64,000 nucleotides of DNA. It comes from a bacterium. GTDB taxonomy: Bacteria > SAR324 > XYD2-FULL-50-16. Positions 8,270 to 17,939 of this stretch are shown piece after piece. Within the stretch, counting starts at the first letter, position 1, and the number at the start of each line of letters is the position of its first letter. Both the position numbers and the translations under genes were made by a program. The stretch covers positions 62,001 through 126,000 of the forward strand of contig JAJRZQ010000003.1 in NCBI GenBank assembly GCA_024275165.1, given 5' to 3'. The notes beneath the pieces are model-generated. The model did not search any database. It was not told the origin of the DNA and worked only from the letters and a program-made list of their open reading frames with translations.

Positions 8270-8809
8270 ATGAATACCCAAGACGCGTTCCAACTGATTC
8301 AAGCCAAGGTTTCAGCGCCGATTCAACTGCTCGAAGGCCCGACCCCTTCCATCTTGGTGCGGCCGCAAGGGCTGGTCGAGGTCTTGACCTTTGCCAAAGA
8401 AGACCCCCAACTCGACTGCCAGGTCCTAACCTGCCAAACCGGGAGCCATCAAGAGGATGAAATTCGGCTCTTTTACCACCTCTTAAGCCATGAGCAAAAC
8501 CACCTCTTTGTTTTTGAGTGCCCTGTGCCCTTGAGCGACCCCAAGGCGCCGAGCGTGACCTCCTTGTGGCCGGCGGCGAACTGGCTGGAGCGAGAAACCT
8601 ATGATTTGTTGGGGGTTCATTTTGAAGGCCATCCCGACTTGCGCCGGATCATGCTCCCCGAAGATTGGGAAGGCTTTCCCTTGCGAAAAGACTATGTGAC
8701 CCCGACCTCCTATCATGACAGCGGTTTTGATCTAACCGTTGACAACCGCCCCAGCGCGATCACCCAGAGCTTCAACTTGAGCAAAGGCGACGAGAAAGAA
8801 GATGAATAA
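8270..8809 (+). CDS. nuoC: NADH-quinone oxidoreductase subunit C
   Basis: This is the 30-kDa subunit of the complex I connecting arm. ATG 8270 was chosen because it follows nuoB directly; in-frame sequence upstream lies within nuoB. The protein has 179 residues with the family signature [20 protein letters not shown] followed by ILMPEDW-type sequence and PLRKDY. It is a separate polypeptide, not the CD fusion found in E. coli, and overlaps nuoD by 8 bp. Confidence 0.94.
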   Translation: MNTQDAFQLIQAKVSAPIQLLEGPTPSILVRPQGLVEVLTFAKEDPQLDCQVLTCQTGSHQEDEIRLFYHLLSHEQNHLFVFECPVPLSDPKAPSVTSLWPAANWLERETYDLLGVHFEGHPDLRRIMLPEDWEGFPLRKDYVTPTSYHDSGFDLTVDNRPSAITQSFNLSKGDEKEDE

Positions 8810-9923
8810 GGAACTGACCACGCAATTCATGACCATCAACATGGGTCCGCAGCATCCCTCGACCCATGGCGTCATTCGTTTTATCATCGACACCGACGGC
8901 GAAATCATCCATCGTTGCGACCCCGATATCGGCTATTTGCATCGCTCCATTGAAAAAATCGCCGAAAAGGTGACCTGGCAGGGCTTTGTCCCCTATACGG
9001 ATCGGGTGGATTACCTCTGCGCCATGAACGCCAATTGGGCTTATTCCATGGCCGTGGAAAAGATGATTGGAGTCGAGGCGCCCCGTCGAGCGGAGTTCAT
9101 CCGAGTGATTGTCGCCGAACTCAATCGCATTTCCAGTCACCTCATCGCCATCGGCACCACCGCGATGGATATGGGGGCCTTTACCCCTTTTATCCAACTC
9201 CTACGGGAGCGAGAATACATCAACGACCTACTGGAAATGGCTTCCGGCGCTCGCCTGACCTACAACTATATCTGCATCGGCGGGGTCATGGCCGACTTGC
9301 CCTTAGGTTGGAGCGAAAAATGCGAGGAGTTCATCCATCACTTTGACCTGGCCATGGAGCAAATGAACCGCCTGGTCACCTACAACCAGATTTTTATCAA
9401 CCGCATGGCCAACTTGGCGGTGGTCTCCCCCCAAATGGCGCAAGCTTACAACTTAGTCGGGCCAAACCTGAGAGCCAGCGGGATCAAACGAGATGTGCGC
9501 CGCGATGCGCCCTATTCGGTCTACCCGGAGCTGGATTTTGAAATCCCCGTGGGCAAAGGACTCGAAGGAGAGGTCGGCGACTGCTATGATCGCTTCTTTG
9601 TGCGGGTGGAAGAGATTCGAGAATCCTTGCGCATCCTACGCCAATGCCTCAAGATGATCCCCGAGGGGGAGGTTATGGCCAAGGTGAAAAAAACCATCAA
9701 GCCACCGGCTGGCCATTATTATGTACGCCATGAGACCCCCAGGGGGGATACCGGTTATTTTATCCAATCCGACGGAACCACTTCACCCTATCGCTTAAAA
9801 ATTCGCTCCGGCAGTTTTACGGGCATGAGCATCATTGGCGAACTGGCCAAGGGAACCTTCATCGCCGATCTGGTGGCGATTATCGGCTCTTTGGATGTTG
9901 TCGCGCCTGAACTGGACCGCTAA
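8802..9923 (+). CDS. nuoD: NADH-quinone oxidoreductase subunit D
   Basis: This 49-kDa subunit forms the quinone-binding pocket with NuoB. The 373 residues begin with [10 protein letters not shown] near residue 14, which carries the quinone-site His. The region continues through VGRTDR-like YTDRVDYL and [12 protein letters not shown], and ends in [12 protein letters not shown], the conserved C-terminal Asp-Arg. The normal NiFe-hydrogenase cysteines are absent, as expected for complex I. nuoH follows 18 bases later, with no nuoE, F or G in between. Confidence 0.96.
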   Translation: MNKELTTQFMTINMGPQHPSTHGVIRFIIDTDGEIIHRCDPDIGYLHRSIEKIAEKVTWQGFVPYTDRVDYLCAMNANWAYSMAVEKMIGVEAPRRAEFIRVIVAELNRISSHLIAIGTTAMDMGAFTPFIQLLREREYINDLLEMASGARLTYNYICIGGVMADLPLGWSEKCEEFIHHFDLAMEQMNRLVTYNQIFINRMANLAVVSPQMAQAYNLVGPNLRASGIKRDVRRDAPYSVYPELDFEIPVGKGLEGEVGDCYDRFFVRVEEIRESLRILRQCLKMIPEGEVMAKVKKTIKPPAGHYYVRHETPRGDTGYFIQSDGTTSPYRLKIRSGSFTGMSIIGELAKGTFIADLVAIIGSLDVVAPELDR

Positions 9924-9941
9924 GAAAGGCAGAACACAAAA

Positions 9942-11159
9942 ATGGAAACATTATTCCTGGACTTAGGTTTACCCCACACCCTCTCCAGCTTTTTGGCGAT
10001 GACGGTTTGGGCGGTTCTCCTCATTCATTTTCTCGCCATTTACGCCGGGGTTACCTCCTGGGTGGAGCGGCGGGTCGCCGCCAAGATGCAATCTCGCGTC
10101 GGCCCTAACCGAGTGGGGCCGCAGGGGATTTTGCAGTGGTTGGCAGACGGGGTCAAACTGATTTTAAAAGAATCCATCGACCCCGAGGGGGCGGATCGCT
10201 TTATGTTTTACTTAGCCCCCTTCTTGATGGTTTGCGGGGTCTTTGCCACCTTCGTGGTACTGCCTTGGGGTAGTTTTATTATTCCCGCTGATTTAAATGT
10301 AGGCATCTTATACCTCATCTCCATCACCGCCTTGGTGGTGATTGGCATTCTCATGGCCGGTTGGGCCTCCAACAGCAAATGGGCTCTTTTGGGGGGGATG
10401 CGCTCGGCAGCCCAAATCGTCACTTATGAAATCCCCGTGGCCATGGGCCTCTTACCGGCCATCATGGCAGCGGGCAGCCTCCAGATGGGGCATTTGATGG
10501 CGGCGCAGGGGTGGGCCCCCTGGGAGTGGTTTGCCTTTCAAAACCCCTTTGCCGCCCTGAGCTTTTTTCTCTTTTTTATCGGCAGCATCGCGGAATCCAA
10601 CCGAATTCCCTTTGATCTGCCCGAGGCGGAATCCGAACTGGTCGCCGGGTACTTTACCGAATACTCCGGTTTTAAGTTTGCCGCCTTTAGTCTCGCCGAG
10701 TTTGGCAATACCTGGGTCGTTGGGGCCGTGACCGCCGCGGTGTTTTTAGGAGGCGGCAACCTCCCCGCGTTCCTTGGGGAGAGCGCGATTTTAAGCCTGG
10801 TGGTATTCACCGCTAAAACCCTGTTTGCGGTTTTTTTACTCATGTGGATTCGCTGGACGCTGCCCCGCTTCCGCATTGACCAGATGATGGATTTTAGTTG
10901 GAAATACATGCTGCCCTTAGCCTTTGTCGCCTTTTTTGGGCAGGCAATCTATATGATGCTCACTTATGAATCGGCCATGGCGCAGCAGATAATTAGTCAC
11001 GGTATGTTTTTAGTCTTTTTGCTGGTTCTTTTTAAGTTTACTGGGCGAGTGATGCTCAATGTACGAGAACAATTGTCCCCAGTTAATTCACCGGCCAGCG
11101 ACCTTGTCGCTCCCGCTCAACCGACAGTTGAGACAGAGGCCCAAGCAGTTACGGAATAA
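9942..11159 (+). CDS. nuoH: NADH-quinone oxidoreductase subunit H
   Basis: This membrane subunit links the quinone pocket to the proton channel. It shows [20 protein letters not shown], the loop [21 protein letters not shown] and the acidic [20 protein letters not shown], all diagnostic. About eight membrane helices are visible. At 405 residues it is longer than usual; the extra part is a Pro/Thr/Glu-rich C-terminal tail of roughly 35 residues with no predicted function. Confidence 0.95.
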   Translation: METLFLDLGLPHTLSSFLAMTVWAVLLIHFLAIYAGVTSWVERRVAAKMQSRVGPNRVGPQGILQWLADGVKLILKESIDPEGADRFMFYLAPFLMVCGVFATFVVLPWGSFIIPADLNVGILYLISITALVVIGILMAGWASNSKWALLGGMRSAAQIVTYEIPVAMGLLPAIMAAGSLQMGHLMAAQGWAPWEWFAFQNPFAALSFFLFFIGSIAESNRIPFDLPEAESELVAGYFTEYSGFKFAAFSLAEFGNTWVVGAVTAAVFLGGGNLPAFLGESAILSLVVFTAKTLFAVFLLMWIRWTLPRFRIDQMMDFSWKYMLPLAFVAFFGQAIYMMLTYESAMAQQIISHGMFLVFLLVLFKFTGRVMLNVREQLSPVNSPASDLVAPAQPTVETEAQAVTE

Positions 11160-11164
11160 CAGGC

Positions 11165-11776
11165 ATGAACCAATATTTTCATAACATGATCAACGGCATT
11201 CAAACCGTTTTTGAAGGGATGAGCATTACCCTGGCCAGTATGTTTCAGGGCCCGGCAACCGTGGAATATCCCGATGTCGATGTGCGCAGCGTTGACAGCA
11301 TTCGCGTCGGCCTAAAGGGGAAAAGGGGCTACAAGGGGAACCTGCGTGGCATGCCCGAAAATTACCGAGGGATTTTAGATGTGGACATGTCCATCTGCAC
11401 CGCCTGCTTAATCTGCATGAAGGCTTGCCCCATCGACTGTATCGCCATCACCAATGTAAAGTGCGACAAGCGCAAACTGCAAGGCAAAAACGGCAAACCG
11501 GCAGCGCAAACCAGAGCGGCGACCCGTTTTGACATCGACATCGCCAAATGCATGTTTTGCGGCCTCTGCGTGGAGCCTTGCCCCACGGGGGCGATTTTCC
11601 ACACCAATGAGTTTGAGATGAATCGAGATAACCTAGAGGGTTTGATCTTGCGCTTTGTCGCCCCGGAAGAAGCGGAAAAAGCCAGCAAGCGGGCCGCGGA
11701 AATCGCGGTAGAACAAGCGGAAAAAAAGGCGGCCCTGGCCAAGGAAAAAGCCGCTGCCAAAGGAGAAGACTCATGA
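11165..11776 (+). CDS. nuoI: NADH-quinone oxidoreductase subunit I (2 x 4Fe-4S)
   Basis: This ferredoxin-like subunit bridges the peripheral arm to NuoB. The 203 residues contain two complete cluster motifs: Cys78-81-84-88 (CTACLICMKACP) and Cys129-132-135-139 (CMFCGLCVEPCP). A 35-residue Lys/Ala/Glu-rich tail (AEKKAALAKEKAAAK) is unusual. In a complex without NuoE, F or G this subunit would be the outermost iron-sulfur carrier and a candidate docking surface for ferredoxin; that is inference. It overlaps nuoJ by 4 bp. Confidence 0.95.
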   Translation: MNQYFHNMINGIQTVFEGMSITLASMFQGPATVEYPDVDVRSVDSIRVGLKGKRGYKGNLRGMPENYRGILDVDMSICTACLICMKACPIDCIAITNVKCDKRKLQGKNGKPAAQTRAATRFDIDIAKCMFCGLCVEPCPTGAIFHTNEFEMNRDNLEGLILRFVAPEEAEKASKRAAEIAVEQAEKKAALAKEKAAAKGEDS

Positions 11777-12276
11777 ACCTGCCTGAGCTGTTTTTCTACC
11801 TCTTTGCCGGGGTAACCGTAGGGTTCGCGGTGGTGGTGGCCTTTTCCACCAACCTGCTGCACTCTGCCTTTACCTTGTTTTTCTTGCTCTTTTTTATGGC
11901 CGGGTTCTACGCCCTTTTAGGGGGTGATTTTCTCGCCATGGTACAATTGATGGTTTACGCGGGGGGAATCAATGTCTTGTTGATCTTCGGGACCATGTTG
12001 ACTGCCGATGTGGCTCAGCCCGAACGCTCCAACCTCTCCTTCCAAGGCGTCTTGACCTTTTTTTCAGGGGTCGCCTTTACCGCTGTTTTGCTGGCTGTAT
12101 TTGAGCATACCACCTGGCCTCTCTTAGAGCAGCCCGCAGAGGTCGGCCCCACGACCATTGATATTGGCAAGCTTTTATTGAAAGAATATGTACTCCCCTT
12201 TGAAGTCATCAGCTTTTTATTGGTTGCGGCTATGGTAGGGGCAATCATGGTGGTTAAGGGAGGCAAGGAACAATGA
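11773..12276 (+). CDS. nuoJ: NADH-quinone oxidoreductase subunit J
   Basis: A 167-residue membrane subunit with five hydrophobic segments. The conserved MVQLMVYAGGINVLLIFGTML helix (around residues 56-76) is diagnostic for NuoJ/ND6. It overlaps nuoI upstream and nuoK downstream by 4 bp each (ATGA type), consistent with coupled translation. Confidence 0.94.
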   Translation: MNLPELFFYLFAGVTVGFAVVVAFSTNLLHSAFTLFFLLFFMAGFYALLGGDFLAMVQLMVYAGGINVLLIFGTMLTADVAQPERSNLSFQGVLTFFSGVAFTAVLLAVFEHTTWPLLEQPAEVGPTTIDIGKLLLKEYVLPFEVISFLLVAAMVGAIMVVKGGKEQ

Positions 12277-12584
12277 CATTGCAAGCTTATCTGATCGTCT
12301 CTGCCGTCTTGTTTTCTTTAGGGGCGGTTATGTTTGTCTCGAAAAGAAACACCATCGCTATTTTAATGGGGGTGGAGCTGGTTTTAAACGCCGCGGCCCT
12401 AAACTTCGTCGCCTTTGCTTACTTTACGCCCTCTCAGGCCAGCCAACTGGACGGGCAGATTTTTGCCATTTTCATTATTCTTCTCGCCGCCGCCGAAGCA
12501 GTGGTGGCTTTGGGAATCGCTTTGGCCGCTTACAAGGCCTATCGCCACATTCAAGCCGATCAATTGGTCGCCTTGAAGGGATAA
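12273..12584 (+). CDS. nuoK: NADH-quinone oxidoreductase subunit K
   Basis: This is a 103-residue, three-helix antiporter-like subunit. The two helix glutamates important for proton transfer are present in MGVELVLNAAALNFVAF and in AAAEAVVALGIALA. The size and order between nuoJ and nuoL are canonical. Confidence 0.95.
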   Translation: MTLQAYLIVSAVLFSLGAVMFVSKRNTIAILMGVELVLNAAALNFVAFAYFTPSQASQLDGQIFAIFIILLAAAEAVVALGIALAAYKAYRHIQADQLVALKG

Positions 12585-12606
12585 TTTTAGAACGATCAAG
12601 GGATTT

Positions 12607-14748
12607 ATGGACTTCATCCAATTTGCCGTTCCTCTCATCCCCCTTTTCCCCCTTGGGGGCGCTTTGATTTTGGGCCTCTTCGGCAAAAAAATCCAAGCGA
12701 GCTTAGGGGAGAGCCTCACTGGGATACTCGGCTGCGCGGCCCCCCTCTTTGCCGCGGCATTGGCTTTTGCGAGCTTTTTTCTGTTCTTGGGGCTCCCTAT
12801 CGAGAGTCGCTTGATCCGAGTGGATTTGGCCCCTTGGGTCAGCGTCGCTGATTTTCAGATTGCCTGGGCCTTTCGCTACGATGCCTTGAGCGCCTTTATG
12901 CTCTTGATCATCACGGGAATCGGCAGCTTGATCCATATCTACAGCTTGGGTTACATGCAGGGTGACCGCTCCTTTTGGCGATTTTTCTCCTATATCAACC
13001 TCTTTTTAGGGGCCATGCTGCTTTTGGTCTTGGGCGACAACCTCTTGGTCATGTTTTTGGGTTGGGAAGGGGTAGGGCTTTGTTCTTACCTTTTGATCGG
13101 CTTTTGGTTCGACCATACAGAATACGCCGCCGCGGGCAAAAAAGCCTTTTTGTTCAACCGAATTGGGGACTTGGGTTTTCTTGTTGGGGTGATATTGCTG
13201 GTCTTGTACAGTTCCTTAAATTGGGATGTCGTTACTTTAAGCTTTAGCGAATTACAAGACCGCACCAGCGTCTTAGCTCGATTTACGGTCTGGCAATGGC
13301 CCCTGCTGGAAGTGGTGGCCATCTCCTTTTTCATCGGCGCCATGGGAAAGTCGGCCCAATTTCCGCTTTATGTTTGGCTCCCCGACGCCATGGCAGGGCC
13401 GACCCCTGTTTCTGCCCTCATTCACGCCGCCACCATGGTGACCGCCGGGGTGTACATGATTGGCCGGATGTTCTTTATTTATAGTGCCGCCCCCCATGCC
13501 CTAGGCTTTATCGCCCTCATCGCGGGCATCACTTGCCTGCTCGCCGCCACCATCGGCATGGCCCAGCACGATATCAAAAAAGTCTTGGCCTATTCCACGG
13601 TGAGCCAGCTCGGTTACATGTTCATTGCCATGGGGGCCGGCGCCTTCAGCTATGGCCTGTTTCACCTCCTGACCCATGCCGCCTTCAAGGCCGCCCTCTT
13701 CATGGGCGCCGGCTCGGTGATCATCGCCTTGCATCACGAGCAGGATATGCGCAAGATGGGCGGGTTATTGAAAAAAATGCCGATCACCGGTTACTCCTTT
13801 ATCGCCGCGACCTTAGCCATTATGGGGTTTCCCTTGACCAGCGGGTTCTTTTCCAAAGACGAAATTTTAGAAGCCGCCTTTACCGAGGCCGGGGTAGGGA
13901 TCTGGGCCCTCGGTTTCATCGCGGCGGGAATTACCAGCTTTTACATGTGGCGACTTGTATTTATGACCTTTTTCGGGCAATATCGCGGCGAAGAGCAAGA
14001 CTATGAGCGTTGCAGAGAACAACCGAAAAAAACGGTGCTGCCCATCGCGATTTTAGCTGCCGCCGCTTTGCTTTTGGGGTTTCTCAATGTCCCCGATTTC
14101 ATGGGGGGCGGCGAACGCTTTAGCAAGTACCTGCAACCGGTAGTGGTCAACTTAGAGGATCAAGCGCCCCCTCTACCGGCGCATGCGGCCATGGAGACGG
14201 CTCCATCCACCTCAACAGAACAACCCGCTCTAGAGGATCACGACCTCACCCAACACCCGGGCCCCATCGACCACACCACCTTGGAATGGAGCTTGACGGT
14301 TGCGACGGTTCTTTGGTCCTTTTTCACCGCCTTTCTGGCTTGGTATTTTTATCTGAAAAACCCCCAAGCCCGCGAGAAGTTGATGAGCAAGGCAAGCCCT
14401 CAGGCACTTTTTACCCTGCTCAACAACAAGTATTTCGTGGATGAACTCTACGACACCATTATTGTAGAGCCCTTGCAAAAGCTCTATCGCTTCTTAGCCA
14501 AGTTCGACCAACTCGTTGTGGATGGAATGGTGAACGGAGCTGGGCACTTAGGCCGAATTTCCGGTCAGGTTGTCGGACTTTTTGACAATAAAATCATCGA
14601 CGGCATCGTCAACGAGGTGGCATGGTTCTGCCAACTCGGTGGGCGAGGCTTTAGCCTGATGCAGTCGGGCAGGATTCAAGCCCTGGTGGGGGCCTCCATG
14701 CTCTTGTTCGCGACTGCTATAACTCTTTTGATTCTCTTTTTGGGTTAG
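12607..14748 (+). CDS. nuoL: NADH-quinone oxidoreductase subunit L
   Basis: This is the distal antiporter-like proton pump subunit, 713 residues. The core shows GWEGVGLCSYLLIGFW, MGKSAQFPLYVWLPDAMAGP, STVSQLGYMF and LFHLLTHAAFKAALFMGAGS, with the conserved pump Glu and Lys positions. The C-terminal region carries the long lateral helix and last transmembrane helix typical of NuoL. A loop around residues 515-555 is rich in Pro, Thr and acidic residues. It lies 22 bases after nuoK. Confidence 0.95.
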   Translation: MDFIQFAVPLIPLFPLGGALILGLFGKKIQASLGESLTGILGCAAPLFAAALAFASFFLFLGLPIESRLIRVDLAPWVSVADFQIAWAFRYDALSAFMLLIITGIGSLIHIYSLGYMQGDRSFWRFFSYINLFLGAMLLLVLGDNLLVMFLGWEGVGLCSYLLIGFWFDHTEYAAAGKKAFLFNRIGDLGFLVGVILLVLYSSLNWDVVTLSFSELQDRTSVLARFTVWQWPLLEVVAISFFIGAMGKSAQFPLYVWLPDAMAGPTPVSALIHAATMVTAGVYMIGRMFFIYSAAPHALGFIALIAGITCLLAATIGMAQHDIKKVLAYSTVSQLGYMFIAMGAGAFSYGLFHLLTHAAFKAALFMGAGSVIIALHHEQDMRKMGGLLKKMPITGYSFIAATLAIMGFPLTSGFFSKDEILEAAFTEAGVGIWALGFIAAGITSFYMWRLVFMTFFGQYRGEEQDYERCREQPKKTVLPIAILAAAALLLGFLNVPDFMGGGERFSKYLQPVVVNLEDQAPPLPAHAAMETAPSTSTEQPALEDHDLTQHPGPIDHTTLEWSLTVATVLWSFFTAFLAWYFYLKNPQAREKLMSKASPQALFTLLNNKYFVDELYDTIIVEPLQKLYRFLAKFDQLVVDGMVNGAGHLGRISGQVVGLFDNKIIDGIVNEVAWFCQLGGRGFSLMQSGRIQALVGASMLLFATAITLLILFLG

Positions 14749-14784
14749 CCTGATGCGCCCTGGATCGTTGAAAAACCGAGGTTT

Positions 14785-16296
14785 ATGATGCTGGATCATA
14801 TCATTTCATGGGTTGTCTTTTTGCCTCTTTTGGGCATTCCCCTGGTTTTCGCCTTACCCAAGGACAAGGGTAAATGGGTCGCCTTGGGGGTTACTCTAAT
14901 CGACTTCATTATAGCGATGCCTCTCTTTGCGGGGTTCAACAAAAGCATTGCCGGGATATCGAATGCCCAGCAGATGCAATTTGTGGAACGCCACGACTGG
15001 ATTCCCAGCTTGGGAGCATTCTACTATGTTGGAGTGGACGGCTTGAGCATCACCATGATTCTTTTGACCCTCTTAATCGGGGTCCTGGCTACCTTGGCGA
15101 GCTGGAACATCAATAAGTCCCAACGGGGTTACTTCTCGATGTTTTTGCTCTTGCAAAGTGCCATGCTGGGCGTTTTTGTCGCCTTGGATTTAGTGTTGTT
15201 TTTCCTCTTTTGGGAACTCATGCTTTTCCCCATGTACTTCCTCATTGGGGTCTGGGGCGGGCCGCGACGCGTTTACGCGGCGATCAAGTTCTTTTTATTC
15301 ACTCTCTTAGGCGGCGTGGGCATGTTGCTCTCCTTTATCGCCATGTGGTATTTTGCTCCAGGGGGCCGTACCTTTGATATCATTGAGATCATGACTCGCG
15401 TTGCCGAAGGCGGCGTCTTTACGGGACCCGATATTTTTGGGATGCCCTTTGCCAAGGTGATCTTTGTGGTCTTGTTTATCGGCTTTGCCATCAAGGTGCC
15501 CATCTTCCCCTTCCATACTTGGTTGCCCGACGCCCATGTGGAGGCTCCAACCGCCATTTCGGTTATTTTAGCCGGGGTTTTGCTCAAAATGGGTACCTAC
15601 GGATTTTTACGGATCAACTTTCCCCTTTTTCCCGATGCCTTTGAATGGTTTCGAGACACCCTGGTCACCTTAGCGATCATCAATATCATCTATGGGGCCT
15701 TATGCGCCTTGGCGCAAAAGGACTTAAAAAAGATGGTCGCTTATTCCTCGATCAGTCATATGGGGTTTATCTTGCTGGGGCTGGCCGCCGCGACCCCCCA
15801 AGGGCTCAACGGGGCCATGTTGCAAATGTTCAACCACGGCACCATTACCGCCATGCTCTTCTTGTTGGTTGGGGTGGTTTATGACCGCGCCCATCACCGA
15901 GAAATCAACGGCTTCGGAGGCCTTGCCGCCGTAACCCCCGTTTATGCCGCCTTGACCAGTATCGCCTTCATGGCGGCTATTGGTCTGCCCGGTCTCTCCG
16001 GATTCATTAGTGAATTTTTGATTTTAGCGGGCTCCTTTAAGGTCTATCAGGTACCGACGATCTTGGCCGGAACCGGAATTATCTTAGGCGCGGGTTATAT
16101 GCTCTGGTCGTACCAAAGGGTCTTTTTTGGCCCCATCAACGAAAAATATAAAGAAATGACCGATGTCAAGCTCGTTGAGGTTTTAAGTCTGGCCCCTTTG
16201 GTGGTGATCACCGTTTATTTGGGGATTTTTCCAAACAGCATCATCGCCTATTTCGAGGTTTCCTTAAACCACATCTCGCGGCTTTTGCTGCCTTAA
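14785..16296 (+). CDS. nuoM: NADH-quinone oxidoreductase subunit M
   Basis: This is an antiporter-like proton pump subunit, 503 residues, with about 14 helices. Diagnostic stretches are FWELMLFPMYFLIGVWGG, PFHTWLPDAHVEAPTAISV, AGVLLKMGTYGFLRINFPLF and SSISHMGFILLGL. Two ATGs stand in tandem (14785 and 14788); GAGG at 14778 is better spaced for the second. The 36-base gap from nuoL has no terminator. Confidence 0.95.
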   Translation: MMLDHIISWVVFLPLLGIPLVFALPKDKGKWVALGVTLIDFIIAMPLFAGFNKSIAGISNAQQMQFVERHDWIPSLGAFYYVGVDGLSITMILLTLLIGVLATLASWNINKSQRGYFSMFLLLQSAMLGVFVALDLVLFFLFWELMLFPMYFLIGVWGGPRRVYAAIKFFLFTLLGGVGMLLSFIAMWYFAPGGRTFDIIEIMTRVAEGGVFTGPDIFGMPFAKVIFVVLFIGFAIKVPIFPFHTWLPDAHVEAPTAISVILAGVLLKMGTYGFLRINFPLFPDAFEWFRDTLVTLAIINIIYGALCALAQKDLKKMVAYSSISHMGFILLGLAAATPQGLNGAMLQMFNHGTITAMLFLLVGVVYDRAHHREINGFGGLAAVTPVYAALTSIAFMAAIGLPGLSGFISEFLILAGSFKVYQVPTILAGTGIILGAGYMLWSYQRVFFGPINEKYKEMTDVKLVEVLSLAPLVVITVYLGIFPNSIIAYFEVSLNHISRLLLP

Positions 16297-16328
16297 GCTG
16301 ACCTAAGGAAGAACCGAAGGCATACACC

Positions 16329-17762
16329 ATGATCAATACGCTACCCTATCTCGCACTCATCCCCTCCCACCTGTTGGTGGGTTTGGCGGTGCTTTTTTTC
16401 TTTATCGGCAAAGCCATCCCGGGCTTGAAGCGATTCTCGCCCGCCCCCTTCTTTTTTCTGGTGCTCTTGGCCGCTTTTATTTTAGAAGGCCTGCAAGAGG
16501 GGAGTCACTCCATCTTTTTTGAGATGATGGAGGTTGACAGTTTCTCCCGCATGTTCAATCAGATCTTTTTTCTCGTGAGCGCCTTGATTCTGTTTATGAT
16601 CCAGCATTCCGGCGAAATGGACCGCGGCAACGACTGGGAAAATTTCGGCCTGCTCTCGACCTTGCTTTTGGGCATGATGTTCATGACCGGGGCAACCCAT
16701 TTGTTGATGGCGGTCATTGCGATTGAATTGGTCTCCTTACCGAGCTATTTGTTGGTCGCTGTCAACCGCAAGGATTTCGCCAGTAAAGAGGCCAGTTTAA
16801 AATATGTTCTCTTTGGCTCCTTTGCCACCGGGATCATGCTTTATGGCATGTCGCTGCTCTTTGGTCTAACGGGCTCTTTAGTCTTTTCTGAAATCTGGAA
16901 AGGGCTTTTGAAGGTCGAGCTGATCAACAGCCCCATCTATATTTTAGCCCTCTTTATGACTTTGGGAGGCATCTCCTTTAAAATCGCGGCAGTTCCCTTT
17001 CATTTTTGGTGTCCCGATGCCTATCAAGCGGCCCCGACACCGATTACCGCCTTTTTGTCGGTCGCTCCCAAGCTCGCCGGCTTTGCTCTCTTGCTGCGTT
17101 TGCTCTTTGAGCATTACGGGATTCAACAAGCGGGCTTAGGAGGGATGATCTCCCTCATCGCCATGCTGACCATGACCGTAGGGAACTTAGCGGCCTTAAG
17201 GCAAAAAAACATGAAACGGCTGATGGCGTACAGCTCGATCAGTCACGCCGGTTTTCTCCTCATGGGAGTGGCCAGCATGGACGAGGTGGGGCGGCAAGCC
17301 GTTTATTTCTACATCCCCATTTATATTTTAATGAATCTAGGCGCCTTCCTCGCCTTGATTTATATGGCGAAAGATGAACATTTTGACCTCTCCGACTATA
17401 AGGGAATGATCAAAAGAGCTCCTGTTTTAGTGACCTTTTTTGCCATCTGTCTGCTCTCTTTAGTGGGGGTGCCCCCCTTTGCCGGGTTTATCGGCAAGTT
17501 TTATCTCTTTAAGGCGGCTATGGGCCAAAACCTCTGGCTTTTGGTCTTTGTTGGCGGGGCCAATTCCGTAATCAGCTTGGTCTATTATGTCAATATCTTA
17601 AAGATTATGATTCTTGATGATCCGGACCAAAATACGGTACTCGTTGAGCATAAACCCATTCCCTTGACCTTATTGGGCATGTTATCGGTTCCCTTGGTCT
17701 TTTTCGGCATCTATTGGAACCCCTTACTCCACTGGGCAGAGGGAATTTTACTATTTCGTTGA
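16329..17762 (+). CDS. nuoN: NADH-quinone oxidoreductase subunit N
   Basis: This is the third antiporter-like subunit, 477 residues, and the last gene of the operon. Evidence includes IELVSLPSYLLVA, FKIAAVPFHFWCPDAYQAAP, TPITAFLSVAPKLAGFALLL and YSSISHAGFLLMG, together with GVPPFAGFIGKFYLFKAA. The gene is followed within 10 bases by a stem-loop terminator, marking the operon end. Confidence 0.95.
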   Translation: MINTLPYLALIPSHLLVGLAVLFFFIGKAIPGLKRFSPAPFFFLVLLAAFILEGLQEGSHSIFFEMMEVDSFSRMFNQIFFLVSALILFMIQHSGEMDRGNDWENFGLLSTLLLGMMFMTGATHLLMAVIAIELVSLPSYLLVAVNRKDFASKEASLKYVLFGSFATGIMLYGMSLLFGLTGSLVFSEIWKGLLKVELINSPIYILALFMTLGGISFKIAAVPFHFWCPDAYQAAPTPITAFLSVAPKLAGFALLLRLLFEHYGIQQAGLGGMISLIAMLTMTVGNLAALRQKNMKRLMAYSSISHAGFLLMGVASMDEVGRQAVYFYIPIYILMNLGAFLALIYMAKDEHFDLSDYKGMIKRAPVLVTFFAICLLSLVGVPPFAGFIGKFYLFKAAMGQNLWLLVFVGGANSVISLVYYVNILKIMILDDPDQNTVLVEHKPIPLTLLGMLSVPLVFFGIYWNPLLHWAEGILLFR

Positions 17763-17770
17763 TATCAAAG

Positions 17771-17797
17771 AAAAAGAGTCGAAAGGCTCTTTTTTTT
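17771..17797 (+). terminator. Intrinsic terminator of the nuo operon
   Basis: AAAAAGAGTC-GAAA-GGCTCTTTTT forms a 10-bp stem with one T-G wobble and a stable GAAA tetraloop, and the stem runs into eight T residues. It starts 8 bases after the nuoN stop. Confidence 0.85.
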
Positions 17798-17830
17798 ATA
17801 GTAAAACCTATGTAAATACCAGGGAAAGAG

Positions 17831-17859
17831 TTGACTAAAGCGGGCTGAAAACCTAAGAT
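17831..17859 (+). promoter_or_regulatory. Sigma70-like promoter of the PFOR gene
   Basis: TTGACT (17831-17836), exactly 17 bases, then TAAGAT (17854-17859) is a strong housekeeping-type promoter 80 bases upstream of the PFOR start. It follows the nuo terminator, so PFOR is transcribed separately from nuo. The leader contains CCGCA (17881) and TGCGG (17904), which could pair in the mRNA. Confidence 0.65.
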
Positions 17860-17939
17860 AAATCGACTCGGTAAAAAAACCCGCACCCCTTCCAAAAAGA
17901 ATCTGCGGATTTTCCAATCACCCCATCCAAAAGTACTCC

